From positions 30,514-94,513 of the forward strand of contig CAKRES010000012.1 in NCBI GenBank assembly GCA_934317845.1: a stretch of DNA of 64,000 bases, in the 5' to 3' direction. Positions 9,706 through 18,612 of the stretch are shown piece by piece. A model generated the notes under the pieces. That model was not told the DNA's origin. It searched no databases and worked only from the letters and a program-made list of their open reading frames with translations. The translations under genes and the position numbers were made by a program. Numbering within the stretch: position 1 is the stretch's first letter; every line of letters starts with the position of its first letter. Origin of the DNA: an uncultured Lachnospiraceae bacterium (GTDB lineage: Bacteria > Bacillota > Clostridia > Lachnospirales > Lachnospiraceae).

Positions 9706-10481
9706 GAGATCTCCTCCTTCTTCTGTTCACAGTAAATAGCAAAAAATGCCTCCTCCAAGTCAGCGGCACCTGTTTTTTCCAGTGCCTCATCAAGCGTTCC
9801 TTCAAATACACTTTTTCCGTCAATGATCATCGCCATCCGGTCGCAGAGCTTTTGCGCCTCACTCATCACATGCGTGGAAATGATGACGACTTTGCCCTGT
9901 TCTTTGAGATAGCGCAGATAATCCGTCACCGCCCGCGCCGTAATAATATCCAGACCATTCGTCGGCTCATCAAAGATCACCACCTCAGGATCGTGTACCA
10001 GACTGACTGCGATCGCCACCTTCTGCTTCATTCCCGTCGAAAGCTCTTCGATTTTCTTGTGCTGGAACGGAACAATGCCAAAGTAGGTAAACAGCTCCTC
10101 TCTGCGCCGTTCTATCTCCTCTTTTTTCATGCCGTGCAGCGTACCGAAAAATCCAAACAGATAATGCGGGGAAAATACCGGATCAAGCTTACATTCATTC
10201 GTTAAAAATGTAATCTGCTCCCGTACCTGATCCGCCTGTCTGACCGTATCATATCCCTGCACGAAAATAGAACCCTCCGTAGGCTTTAACAAGGTTGCGA
10301 TCATGCGCAGCGTCGTCGTTTTTCCTGCCCCATTAGGTCCGAGCAGACCAAAGATCTCACCCTTATCCGCATGAAAGCGCACACGGTCCACCGCCAGCTT
10401 TTGATGGCTCTTTGTCCGGAATTCCTTTTGCTGCCGCTTTGACAGCTTGTATATTTTGGATACTTCATTTACCTCGATCAT
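9702..10481 (-). CDS. ABC transporter ATP-binding protein (NatA-like)
   Basis: 259 residues from ATG 10481, chosen because AAGGAGC lies just upstream; an in-frame ATG seven codons earlier lacks this site. Walker A GLLGPNGAGKTTTLRM, signature LSTGMKQKVAIA and Walker B VVIFDEPTNGLD are all present, so it should hydrolyse ATP. The order and 4-bp overlap with the ABC-2 permease gene show that they form one exporter. A terminator at 10516-10543 separates it from divIC, so natAB probably has its own promoter within or after that hairpin. Confidence 0.92.
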   Translation of the reverse strand: MIEVNEVSKIYKLSKRQQKEFRTKSHQKLAVDRVRFHADKGEIFGLLGPNGAGKTTTLRMIATLLKPTEGSIFVQGYDTVRQADQVREQITFLTNECKLDPVFSPHYLFGFFGTLHGMKKEEIERRREELFTYFGIVPFQHKKIEELSTGMKQKVAIAVSLVHDPEVVIFDEPTNGLDIITARAVTDYLRYLKEQGKVVIISTHVMSEAQKLCDRMAMIIDGKSVFEGTLDEALEKTGAADLEEAFFAIYCEQKKEEIS

Positions 10482-10515
10482 CGTAGCTCCTTTCTTACGC
10501 AAACGGGTATAAAGA

Positions 10516-10543
10516 AAAGCACTTAAAAAAATTTAAGTGCTTT
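10516..10543 (-). terminator. Intrinsic terminator after divIC
   Basis: A perfect 12-bp stem (AAAGCACTTAAA / TTTAAGTGCTTT) with a 4-nt loop, followed by a T-rich run on the minus strand. It closes the yabP-yabQ-divIC transcript. Confidence 0.8.
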
Positions 10544-10588
10544 CCATTTCGTGTTTTGTTCTGTTCCCCCGCCGAAACTGAATATACG

Positions 10589-10888
10589 CTACTCTCTGGC
10601 TTTAAACAGGATCTCTCCATCCTTTACCATACCAAGCTTTTCGCGTGCAACCTCTTCTATGTACTCATCCGTCTGCATATAGGTTTCCTGATTATCCAGT
10701 TCTTTTTTCTTCTCTTTCGCCGTATCGATCTGCTGATGCAGCCGGTGCTGTTCCACTGCCAGTGCACTGCTTGTCTTTGTCAGCCTTGCACGCCCCGTCA
10801 ACATGGAAACACTGAGAACAACAGCAACGAGAGCAACAATCCACATGCCTTTTTTGGTTTTCACCCTGCTTCGTTGTCTTCTACTCAT
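10589..10888 (-). CDS. divIC: Septum formation initiator family protein DivIC/FtsB-like
   Basis: 99 residues: a basic cytoplasmic N-terminus (SRRQRSRVKTKKG), one membrane span (about 15-31), then a coiled coil (VEQHRLHQQIDTAKEKKKELD) and the ending 'EEVAREKLGMVKDGEILFK', typical of DivIC/FtsB. It works with FtsL and DivIB in the divisome. Its place just after yabQ is the conserved order in Clostridia and Bacilli. Confidence 0.93.
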   Translation of the reverse strand: MSRRQRSRVKTKKGMWIVALVAVVLSVSMLTGRARLTKTSSALAVEQHRLHQQIDTAKEKKKELDNQETYMQTDEYIEEVAREKLGMVKDGEILFKARE

Positions 10889-10902
10889 AAAACTACCACC
10901 CG

Positions 10903-11460
10903 CTAGTTATTGATAATTATTATTTTAATGGATTTCACAATTTTTTTCAAGAAATTCTTCATTTTTCCACAAATTACACGAAAAGGTGCCACAATCCACC
11001 CAAAAATCCACTTTATTATCGTAAAAATGTGCCAAAGAATGATCGTAAAAAGGCTGCGTATTCCGTTGTGAAACACAGCATAATAAACAAGTGCCGCCGC
11101 GATTTCGCAGAGGATAACATAAAAGGAAGGCGAACCGCTCCGGTAACGGTAAAATACCGCATAAGTCACACCCACAAACACCGCACAGAAAATAAAATCC
11201 TCTACTATGACAGGCCATCGTTTTTCCCTGCCACAGCGCACACATTGCTGCGCGGGAAAACTGCCCAGACGCTTGAAACATTGCTGCTTTTCATACTTTT
11301 TTACCCGTCTGACTGCCCGGAACAGATCAAATAACAGGCATAGGAAAAATCCGGTCAGCACACTCACCCAGAGCAGATGTACCTGATCCCTGATCACTGC
11401 GGACACGAAAAGTCCTTCTTTGGCAGAAAGCATATAGTCTCCCATGGCCGCCCCCATCAT
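10903..11460 (-). CDS. yabQ: Spore cortex biosynthesis protein YabQ
   Basis: 185 residues. There are several membrane spans: about 25-45 ('VHLLWVSVLTGFFLCLLFDLF'), 80-95, 103-120 and 130-155. A basic tail (GKMKNFLKKIVKSIKIII) follows. The YabQ family is needed for spore cortex formation in B. subtilis. The start ATG overlaps the yabP stop by 4 bp; in-frame ATGs at 11457, 11445 and 11433 are alternatives, the last preceded by GGGAG, so the exact start is uncertain. It is encoded with yabP and divIC. Confidence 0.88.
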   Translation of the reverse strand: MMGAAMGDYMLSAKEGLFVSAVIRDQVHLLWVSVLTGFFLCLLFDLFRAVRRVKKYEKQQCFKRLGSFPAQQCVRCGREKRWPVIVEDFIFCAVFVGVTYAVFYRYRSGSPSFYVILCEIAAALVYYAVFHNGIRSLFTIILWHIFTIIKWIFGWIVAPFRVICGKMKNFLKKIVKSIKIIIINN

Positions 11461-11738
11461 TTAAACAGTCTTGTAAACAGGCTCTCTGCCTTTGCACCCG
11501 TGGAAACATCCGAATAGACAAGAGAATCGATGCGCCCTTCTAATGCCACTTCCCCCTTTTCCAGCATCAGACGTACCACATGCAGATCCTCTCCCTTTAT
11601 TTCAAGCATTCCAAGCTCCGTGTCCAGAAGCACCTGCACGGTGTCAAAGGCAAGCACATCCCGCACACCGGTCACCAGAGCCTGACTTCGATTCGTCAAA
11701 GATATTTTCTGTGTATTTGCAATGCGTAATTCTTCCAT
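11457..11738 (-). CDS. yabP: Sporulation protein YabP
   Basis: 93 residues from ATG 11738, which has AAAGGAGG at good spacing; a longer frame upstream has no ribosome site. The sequence 'LTNRSQALVTGVRDVLAFD' and 'LLDTELGMLEIKGEDLHV' fits the YabP/YqfC family, small proteins of the mother-cell compartment required for sporulation and cortex assembly. It is the first gene of the yabP-yabQ-divIC run and is translationally coupled to yabQ. A sigma-E promoter would be expected in 11739-11816 but I cannot assign one. Confidence 0.92.
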   Translation of the reverse strand: MEELRIANTQKISLTNRSQALVTGVRDVLAFDTVQVLLDTELGMLEIKGEDLHVVRLMLEKGEVALEGRIDSLVYSDVSTGAKAESLFTRLFK

Positions 11739-11816
11739 CTTTGTCCCTCCTTTTTCCACATGGTAAAGCCTATGCAAAAACTTTTCCAAATAGAACCGTT
11801 CCTCCAAAAGAACGCA

Positions 11817-11851
11817 AAAAGAGGTGCATATCGTAAAAACATGCACCTCTT
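11817..11851 (-). terminator. Terminator of the cohesin-dockerin operon
   Basis: An 11-bp stem (AAGAGGTGCAT / ATGCACCTCTT) with an 11-nt loop, followed on the minus strand by TTTTTG. It lies 15 bp beyond the stop of the secreted cohesin protein. Confidence 0.85.
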
Positions 11852-11865
11852 ACAGGGACAAAAAA

Positions 11866-13107
11866 CTATTTTATATACTTCGATGACACAAATCCGGTCA
11901 ACGTTTTTCCTCCCTTTTTCACTCGTACCTTATACCACCCATTTTTCGTGGAATCAATAACTGTGACCTTGCTTCCTTTCTCACAAGTATCCACTACAGC
12001 ACCATTATTATCCGCTGTTTCCCGAAGTGTCAGTGCGGTATCACCAGTAGATACCTTTCCTGTCCATTTCACCTCCGAAGCCTTGGTGTAACCGATCACG
12101 GTGCCATCATAAGTAACATACCAGTTTTTTTCCACCGCCAGAATAGTGAGCTTTTTGTTCTTCTTCAAAGAACAAAGCTTCTTCGCACTCTTCTTTTTCT
12201 TTTGAAAGATCTTGGTTGCAGCAGTTGTTTTTCCGGCTATTCTCAGCTTGTAGGAAAGCATCGGGATCTGCTTTTGTTTTGTCAGTATCTTCCCACAGTA
12301 TTTACATTTTTTTCCTTTGGTCAATCCGTTCTTAGTTTTCGTTGCTTTCACTGCCTTCATCGTAACAGCCTTATGCGCTTTTTTTGCTACCACCTTTTGT
12401 TCTTCTAAAACGGCATTACATACAGAACATTTTTTTCCGGCGGAAAGTCCAGTCTTTTTGCAGGTTGCAGCAACCGCTTTTACCTTTACAACTTTATGTG
12501 CTTCCACGGAATCCGGAATGATCTCCTTACATACACTGCACACATACCAGTGGTTTTTTTCATCCGTAGTATATGTCTCCGGCTTTACGTGCGCACATTT
12601 TACCACACCCACTAATCCATCTGACTTTGCAAAGGATAGTTCATCTCCGGCTGCATTGATCGCCTGAAAATAGGTAAATGCGATCGGGTACCCTTTCGCT
12701 TCCGCATTTTTATCAACAGTAAATGTAAGTGTCACCAGCGTACCGCTCGTCTTTACATCTTCAAATTTCGCATTATTTGCCAGATACAAAAATTCTTCCT
12801 TCTCATACTCCGCCGTTGTCGGAAGCGTAACAGCATCATCTGAAAAAATAGTTCCATTTTTTACATTGGTTAATTTCAGACTCTTATGGTCATAGGAAAG
12901 CTTCATCTTCAAGCCCCAGATACCGGGATTGTCCTTTACTTCTACGGTCACATCCACCGTGTTTCCTATCGAGCCATTGACCGGAACCACATGGATGGCA
13001 GGGGCTGCCGAAGTCTCGGCAACCGCGTCTACCACCAATGAAGTACCGGAAAACATCAGATTCATCGCTAATGTTAACACACACAAAATCCCTACAAATC
13101 TTTTCAT
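11866..13107 (-). CDS. Secreted cohesin-domain protein with CxxC repeats and SH3-like C-terminus
   Basis: 413 residues. A signal peptide (about 1-31) is followed by a cohesin-type domain (about 37-178) containing VKDNPGIWGLKMKLSYD, nearly identical to the equivalent stretch of the membrane-anchored cohesin protein two genes upstream. Next come CxxC-bearing repeats (CSVCKE, CSVCNA, CKYCGK; about 180-280) of the kind seen in Lachnospiraceae surface proteins. Two SH3-like stretches follow, the last ending 'GWYKVRVKKGGKTLTGFVSSKYIK', an SH3_3-type fold often used for cell-wall binding. The protein is strongly basic. It is the last gene of the operon, 12 bp after the dockerin gene and followed by a terminator. 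The role of capturing the dockerin protein at the wall is inferred. Confidence 0.8.
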   Translation of the reverse strand: MKRFVGILCVLTLAMNLMFSGTSLVVDAVAETSAAPAIHVVPVNGSIGNTVDVTVEVKDNPGIWGLKMKLSYDHKSLKLTNVKNGTIFSDDAVTLPTTAEYEKEEFLYLANNAKFEDVKTSGTLVTLTFTVDKNAEAKGYPIAFTYFQAINAAGDELSFAKSDGLVGVVKCAHVKPETYTTDEKNHWYVCSVCKEIIPDSVEAHKVVKVKAVAATCKKTGLSAGKKCSVCNAVLEEQKVVAKKAHKAVTMKAVKATKTKNGLTKGKKCKYCGKILTKQKQIPMLSYKLRIAGKTTAATKIFQKKKKSAKKLCSLKKNKKLTILAVEKNWYVTYDGTVIGYTKASEVKWTGKVSTGDTALTLRETADNNGAVVDTCEKGSKVTVIDSTKNGWYKVRVKKGGKTLTGFVSSKYIK

Positions 13108-13119
13108 ATTACTCCTCCT

Positions 13120-16100
13120 TTACTTTGCTGCATTATTAGATGCATCCGCTGATGCATTACCGGAAACCTCAACAACCGGCTGCGGCTTCTGCTTCAAGCC
13201 AAACCATGTCACTTTTGTGTATGAGCCATTGTTGTCCTTGGCATATACATAAAATGTAGTCGCATTTTCCGGCACCTTCGTACCATCAATGGTTGCCATA
13301 TTTCCCTCTATGCTAACGCACTCATGATTGCCCGCAGCAGTATTGGCATCCGTTGTAACAATATAGTCCGTGACAGCCAGCGGCTTCTTCGCAAAGCCAT
13401 ATGTTTTTAACTGCACCTTGATCTTATGTCCCTTTTCCACTTCATAGGTACCGTGGCTGGCTGTAATGCCCTGGTTCAGTGCTTCATAATTGAAATTATG
13501 ATCAAATTTGATCACTTTCGTATTTCCCTTCTTCGAGTCACTGTGATTGATTCCACAATTGCCAAAGAGATCATAAAATCTGACATCCGCATACACGGTA
13601 CTAAACGCATTGATCCAGTTTGAGGTTTCCATATTCACCTTAGTCGGGAAACCACCATATTTCGTAAAGCTTGACGACTGCGTCTTCGCATCCAGATCCA
13701 ATCTTGGCGAGTAGGAGCTGGTACCGGAAAAACTAAAGGTATACTTCATTTGATTTACTCCACCACCGGACTGCCGGCAGGAATATTCGCATCTGTAATA
13801 TCCGCCGTTCTCATCATATGCCTTAATGGACATTACGGCAGGATATAATTTTTCAAACTTGGCATACACATCATCCTCCGGACGGGAAATGATCATATCA
13901 TATACGCCGATCTCGGTTTGCGCTCCTGTGACATATTCATCCGCTCCCTGCTTTAACAGTTTGACGGTGAAATCACCCTCCTTGTACTTGGCCTCCTCCT
14001 CTGGTGTGTAGGAGTAACCAACTGTGTAGGAAACCTCGGAATCATAGAAATGATCCTGATCAGCATCAAAGGTAAATACCGACTCCGGAATCCTTACCTT
14101 TTCTTTCCAGTGTGCATACAGAGTATGCGAAGTAACCGCTTTAACGATATCACTTTCCTCTACCTTCGTTCCACCTTCCGGCTCCGTATACCATCCTAAG
14201 AAATGGTAATCCGAACGATGTACCGCCGGAAATGCACCATACGGATCATCGTAGAGAACCTTCTTTGTCGTTTCTGCGATCTCATCTCCACCATTTACAT
14301 GGAAGGTTACCACATAGCTTGCCTGCTTCCACTTTGCCCACAGTGTAGTATTCTCGGCAGGCATTTTATTGGACGTAAACTTTTTGGTACATGCCTGATC
14401 CGTGCACCAGCCGTCAAAAATGTAACCCATCTTGGCAGGAGTTTCGATCACCGGAAGGATCGTGCCCTGCTTTTTGCTGATCGGATCTACAGCAGAACCG
14501 CCCGTCGTATCAAAGGACAGCGTAACCACCTTTTTGACCACATTTTTACAGGTAAGCTGATACGTCGTTGCATTGGAGATCGGTCCTACCTCAGGAGTGA
14601 TCGCAACCACATCCGTTCCATTTTCCTCTGCCACTTTCGTATAATCAAAGTCCGGCGTTGTACCTTTCTTTGTCTTAACCGTCTGATTATCCGCATCAAT
14701 GCCATTAAACACAAAGGTAGCCGCCACGCTGTCATCCACATAGATTGCCTTCGTCGTATGTTTCTTGCAAAGCGCTTCGATCATACCGGCATCTAACGGA
14801 TCATTGAGATCCACCTGCTGCTTCTGTCCATTTGCTTCGATCTCTGCCGTTGTATAAACCCCTGCAAATTTTTTGTACTCGTCCTTTTTATTTGTTCCAG
14901 TAGATGCAAGCTCAGAAAAATCAAATGCTTCGCCATACTTTGCGTCAAATGTCTTGCTGTATTTCGTGCCATCCGCTTTTTCAATATCATCCACCGTCAG
15001 ACGATAGGTTTTATAATCCACATTATAATCAAAGGTCTTGTTATCAATGACCGTGACTTTCTCTGTCTTCTGCTTTCCGTAACCGGTAGAAGCTGTGTAT
15101 TTCAGGTCATTCCAGCCAATGAGCTTTTTGATCGTCTGCTCTGTCGGCAGGCTGAACTCCTGATTCTTTAATACCCTTTTGCTCCATACAACACGGTAAC
15201 CGTCCTTCACGTTACCGACACGCACTTTCACCGTGTAATACTCGTTCAATTCCTCTGTAGTCAGATTCGTCCACACTACCGGAACGGTAACCGACATATC
15301 ATACTGGCTGAATGCAACCTTGTTGTAACGATAGGTGATCGTCATTTCGCCCTCGATGTAGCGGGTATTGTCCGGAACATCCACAGCAATCTGATCCTCC
15401 TTCATAGAGAAGCATGGATTGGTAAATGTAACACAGAATTTTGAGGTATCCACAGCCTCCATTCCCTGCTCACCGGTATTGAGATCCACATAGGAGAGCG
15501 TCCGCATTGCTTCCGGCACATCCATGGCAATACCATTTCTGCTGTCTCCATCCTCATCCCGGATCCGAAGCGTTTCATCCTCTGCCACCTCATAATCTGC
15601 TTTATAATAATACCTGCGGCTGCCCGCCGTGATGAGCGGCAGCTCCTCATCTAAAAAGTCACAGCTATATTCAAACAAATTACCAATGGCATTGGCTTCA
15701 AAGCTCATGACAAAATAAAGTCCAAAGTCTACATACAAAGCACCTGCCATACGTTCTGCCGTTATCGCACTGGTCGTGTTGGCAGAGCGCATCTTGGAAT
15801 ATTCATAAAGGAAGAACCCATACAATTTGACGTAAGGCCCCATCTCCGTTGCAATTCCGATCGAGGCAAATTTACCCGAACCGATTCCGCAATAAAGCTT
15901 TGCACGCACTCCTGCCTTCAATCCCAATTTACCCATAACATAAAACTGGAAATCAAAATGTTCATCTAAAATATCCATGGAAGACGAACCTGCAGATGGC
16001 TCAAACAATCCTACCTTAAACCAGAAATTATACCGTTTTCCAACCTCATACTGCAGATTGGAACCGATCGCAATGTTCATATCAGAACGGATCACAAAAT

Positions 16101-18612
16101 TGAACTGCGCTCCAATACAGATACCATATACACAATATTCTACCTGACCGATCTCCTTATTAAATAAAGTGATCCAGTCACTTTCCCGCTCTAATACTTT
16201 GGTATACTTATCCATCAGCTGCTGCATACCATCTAAGAACTCGGTAGAAAGTCCGGTTTCCGTGCTAAGATCCATAAGATCTAAAATGTCAGACGCAACG
16301 GTAGATTTTTCAAATGTATTACACATTTCCTTCCATTGCCCTTCACTTAAGCCATTGGATTCCATCACGCCCCACAGCGCAGTAAGATCCCTTTTGTAGG
16401 CTTCCAGTTTTTCTTTCTTTTCGGCCGCTTCCTCGATCTTGGAATCCAGCTCCTCGATCTTGTCCATTACATCCTTCACGGACTTCAAGCCCTTAGAGAG
16501 GCCTTCCGGAAGTTTATCAAGGCCGACGGCATCTGCCGGATTTTCCGCAATGCTCTTGAATTTCTCCCACAACGACTCCTCCTCTTTTTCTACCGTATAG
16601 ATCTGTGCATCAAAGGAGAATGCCGTATAGTTTTTAATATCAACGGAGGCATTTACACTAACGCCAACCGGCACCGGAATAAAGAATATTTCTTTGGTAA
16701 CCGCCTCACCCTTTACGCTAGGAGATAATTCCACTTCTTCAACAAAGGTGGCAGACAGCTCGATCTTTACCGTTCCGTCCTCTCCCTCTGTTTCAAATTT
16801 TGCGTTCACTCCGACCGCAACCTGGATTCCTTTGTTATAGTGCAGCTGCTCGCCCTTCGTTATAAATTCCAATGTCAGATCCACATCATCGGCAAGCTTT
16901 AATTTTTTGCCTAAATTTAATTTACTGATCTCCTCATCAGACATCGGATTTCCATCTGAATCACGTATTTCAAAGCCACCGCCGGCACCATCAGACTTCA
17001 TTTGTGCCGATTCTTTGAGCGTCTCGCCCAGAACATTTGCCGCTTCCTCCGCAAAGCCACTGTCCTTCACCTGCTGCAAAATATCTTTTTCAATCTGCGC
17101 TCTCTTTTCTTCCGGTACAATATCCTCCCCAGTTGCCTCGACATTGGCATAAAGATCCATACTATGTTCAATCTCATCCTTCGTCGTGGTCTTATAGGTA
17201 ATCTCTTTGGTCACAGCATCATAAGACGTGATCTGCGCATATACCAGATCCTCCTCTGAGCGGATGCCATCAGCGGAAACGTAAAGAGAAATATAATCTC
17301 CTGTAGAAACACCGTTCTTTGCATTCTGGACCGTTCCCTCATCGCCCATCATATTAGCATACATATCCGTATCAAGATCTTCTAAACTGACTTTTCCCGT
17401 CTGCCCCTTTGGAAGATCCGCAACCTTGATCGGAAAGTTATCCGGTATATCATATAAATCTGCCTGTTCCTCTTCCTTCAACGGAGAAAAGGAAACCTTT
17501 TTGCCCTCTACCTTGTCAACCTTAACATACACCGCAGGGGCAAGTGCCGCAGCACCATCACTGCCATCCCGTTTTGTCGGACAGACTCCGTCATAAAGAC
17601 AGATAATACTGCCCTCCGTTAATTCGTTGGCCTTTTCGTACTCAAAAGAACCGCCTTTTTCTGTAAGATTTTCAGAGGTTAAAACGTCTACCTTTTTGTC
17701 GCCAATCGTATATACCATCGAATCAGTATCCTTGATGTACTGGATCTCATCGTTCAATTCAATGTTGGCAACCTCTTTCATCGCGATGGAAAATGCAGCC
17801 GTACGGATCTCTTTATCTTTTCCATCAAACACCCAGCCATCCGCAAGCGTAAGCTCATACGATGCGCCCTCTTTGTAGCCATCCTTTGGCCGAACCGTGT
17901 ATACTCCATCCTTGTCCTCGTCCGTGATCGCAATGCTCACACCATCGGAACCATCTTTAACCGCAAGCGTTGCCGCTTCTTTGGCTGACGCATCCCCGGA
18001 GATCCGTTTGATGGAAAATGTCACATCCTTCGGCTGATCCATCTGTGCAAACGAAGTCACCGTCAGATCTTCCTGACGCTCCACGTCCTCATACTTCACA
18101 TAAACATTGGTGCTTTGTGAAACTGCATCTTCTGCATAGAACGGCTCCTGATATCCGGCATCCTTATAATAACCGGCTAAGATCGCATCCTTTTTGACAA
18201 GCTTATCATCACTTGGCAGCGTCGGCAGAGGCTCTCCCTTATAAGCCGGGATCACATCTAATAGTGTGCCTCCATCATAAAAGGATACCTGAAGCTGATC
18301 CGGTCCAAGTGTAACATCCCACTCTGCGAGATATTTGCGCAAAATAAGGAAATCGCGCATATCGACCAGCTTATCCGCATTCAGATCTGCATTATCGAGA
18401 TTGATCTTGTTGTCCTTCGCCTCTAATATGTACTTGCGCAAGGTCAGCACATCTTTCAGATCAACCTTCTGATCCTCGTTCATATCACCATAGTTCTTTG
18501 GCACATACTTTTTCGCATCTGCCGGGATCGCACCGGTCGGAACCATTGTGATCACCATACAGACGATCAGCAGCATGCTGATCAGTTTTTTAAATCTGTT
18601 TTTTGTTCTCAT
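13120..18612 (-). CDS. Giant secreted protein with N-terminal dockerin and InlB-type repeats
   Basis: 1830 residues. The signal peptide ends near ADA (about 33). A type I dockerin occupies about 41-97, with two calcium loops (DMNEDQKVDLKD and DLNADKLVDMRD) each followed by an xLRKYxxE helix. A long region without a recognised enzyme domain follows, including a Lys/Glu-rich coiled coil around 730-790. Two Listeria-Bacteroides (InlB B-type) repeats lie in the C-terminal half (GYIFDGWCTD...LWAKW; YHFLGWYTEPEGG...LYAHW). The tail is VVEVSGNASADASNNAAK. The start overlaps the upstream cohesin gene by 4 bp. It is presumably exported and held by one or both flanking cohesin proteins. No catalytic motif is visible. 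Confidence 0.8.
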   Translation of the reverse strand: MRTKNRFKKLISMLLIVCMVITMVPTGAIPADAKKYVPKNYGDMNEDQKVDLKDVLTLRKYILEAKDNKINLDNADLNADKLVDMRDFLILRKYLAEWDVTLGPDQLQVSFYDGGTLLDVIPAYKGEPLPTLPSDDKLVKKDAILAGYYKDAGYQEPFYAEDAVSQSTNVYVKYEDVERQEDLTVTSFAQMDQPKDVTFSIKRISGDASAKEAATLAVKDGSDGVSIAITDEDKDGVYTVRPKDGYKEGASYELTLADGWVFDGKDKEIRTAAFSIAMKEVANIELNDEIQYIKDTDSMVYTIGDKKVDVLTSENLTEKGGSFEYEKANELTEGSIICLYDGVCPTKRDGSDGAAALAPAVYVKVDKVEGKKVSFSPLKEEEQADLYDIPDNFPIKVADLPKGQTGKVSLEDLDTDMYANMMGDEGTVQNAKNGVSTGDYISLYVSADGIRSEEDLVYAQITSYDAVTKEITYKTTTKDEIEHSMDLYANVEATGEDIVPEEKRAQIEKDILQQVKDSGFAEEAANVLGETLKESAQMKSDGAGGGFEIRDSDGNPMSDEEISKLNLGKKLKLADDVDLTLEFITKGEQLHYNKGIQVAVGVNAKFETEGEDGTVKIELSATFVEEVELSPSVKGEAVTKEIFFIPVPVGVSVNASVDIKNYTAFSFDAQIYTVEKEEESLWEKFKSIAENPADAVGLDKLPEGLSKGLKSVKDVMDKIEELDSKIEEAAEKKEKLEAYKRDLTALWGVMESNGLSEGQWKEMCNTFEKSTVASDILDLMDLSTETGLSTEFLDGMQQLMDKYTKVLERESDWITLFNKEIGQVEYCVYGICIGAQFNFVIRSDMNIAIGSNLQYEVGKRYNFWFKVGLFEPSAGSSSMDILDEHFDFQFYVMGKLGLKAGVRAKLYCGIGSGKFASIGIATEMGPYVKLYGFFLYEYSKMRSANTTSAITAERMAGALYVDFGLYFVMSFEANAIGNLFEYSCDFLDEELPLITAGSRRYYYKADYEVAEDETLRIRDEDGDSRNGIAMDVPEAMRTLSYVDLNTGEQGMEAVDTSKFCVTFTNPCFSMKEDQIAVDVPDNTRYIEGEMTITYRYNKVAFSQYDMSVTVPVVWTNLTTEELNEYYTVKVRVGNVKDGYRVVWSKRVLKNQEFSLPTEQTIKKLIGWNDLKYTASTGYGKQKTEKVTVIDNKTFDYNVDYKTYRLTVDDIEKADGTKYSKTFDAKYGEAFDFSELASTGTNKKDEYKKFAGVYTTAEIEANGQKQQVDLNDPLDAGMIEALCKKHTTKAIYVDDSVAATFVFNGIDADNQTVKTKKGTTPDFDYTKVAEENGTDVVAITPEVGPISNATTYQLTCKNVVKKVVTLSFDTTGGSAVDPISKKQGTILPVIETPAKMGYIFDGWCTDQACTKKFTSNKMPAENTTLWAKWKQASYVVTFHVNGGDEIAETTKKVLYDDPYGAFPAVHRSDYHFLGWYTEPEGGTKVEESDIVKAVTSHTLYAHWKEKVRIPESVFTFDADQDHFYDSEVSYTVGYSYTPEEEAKYKEGDFTVKLLKQGADEYVTGAQTEIGVYDMIISRPEDDVYAKFEKLYPAVMSIKAYDENGGYYRCEYSCRQSGGGVNQMKYTFSFSGTSSYSPRLDLDAKTQSSSFTKYGGFPTKVNMETSNWINAFSTVYADVRFYDLFGNCGINHSDSKKGNTKVIKFDHNFNYEALNQGITASHGTYEVEKGHKIKVQLKTYGFAKKPLAVTDYIVTTDANTAAGNHECVSIEGNMATIDGTKVPENATTFYVYAKDNNGSYTKVTWFGLKQKPQPVVEVSGNASADASNNAAK

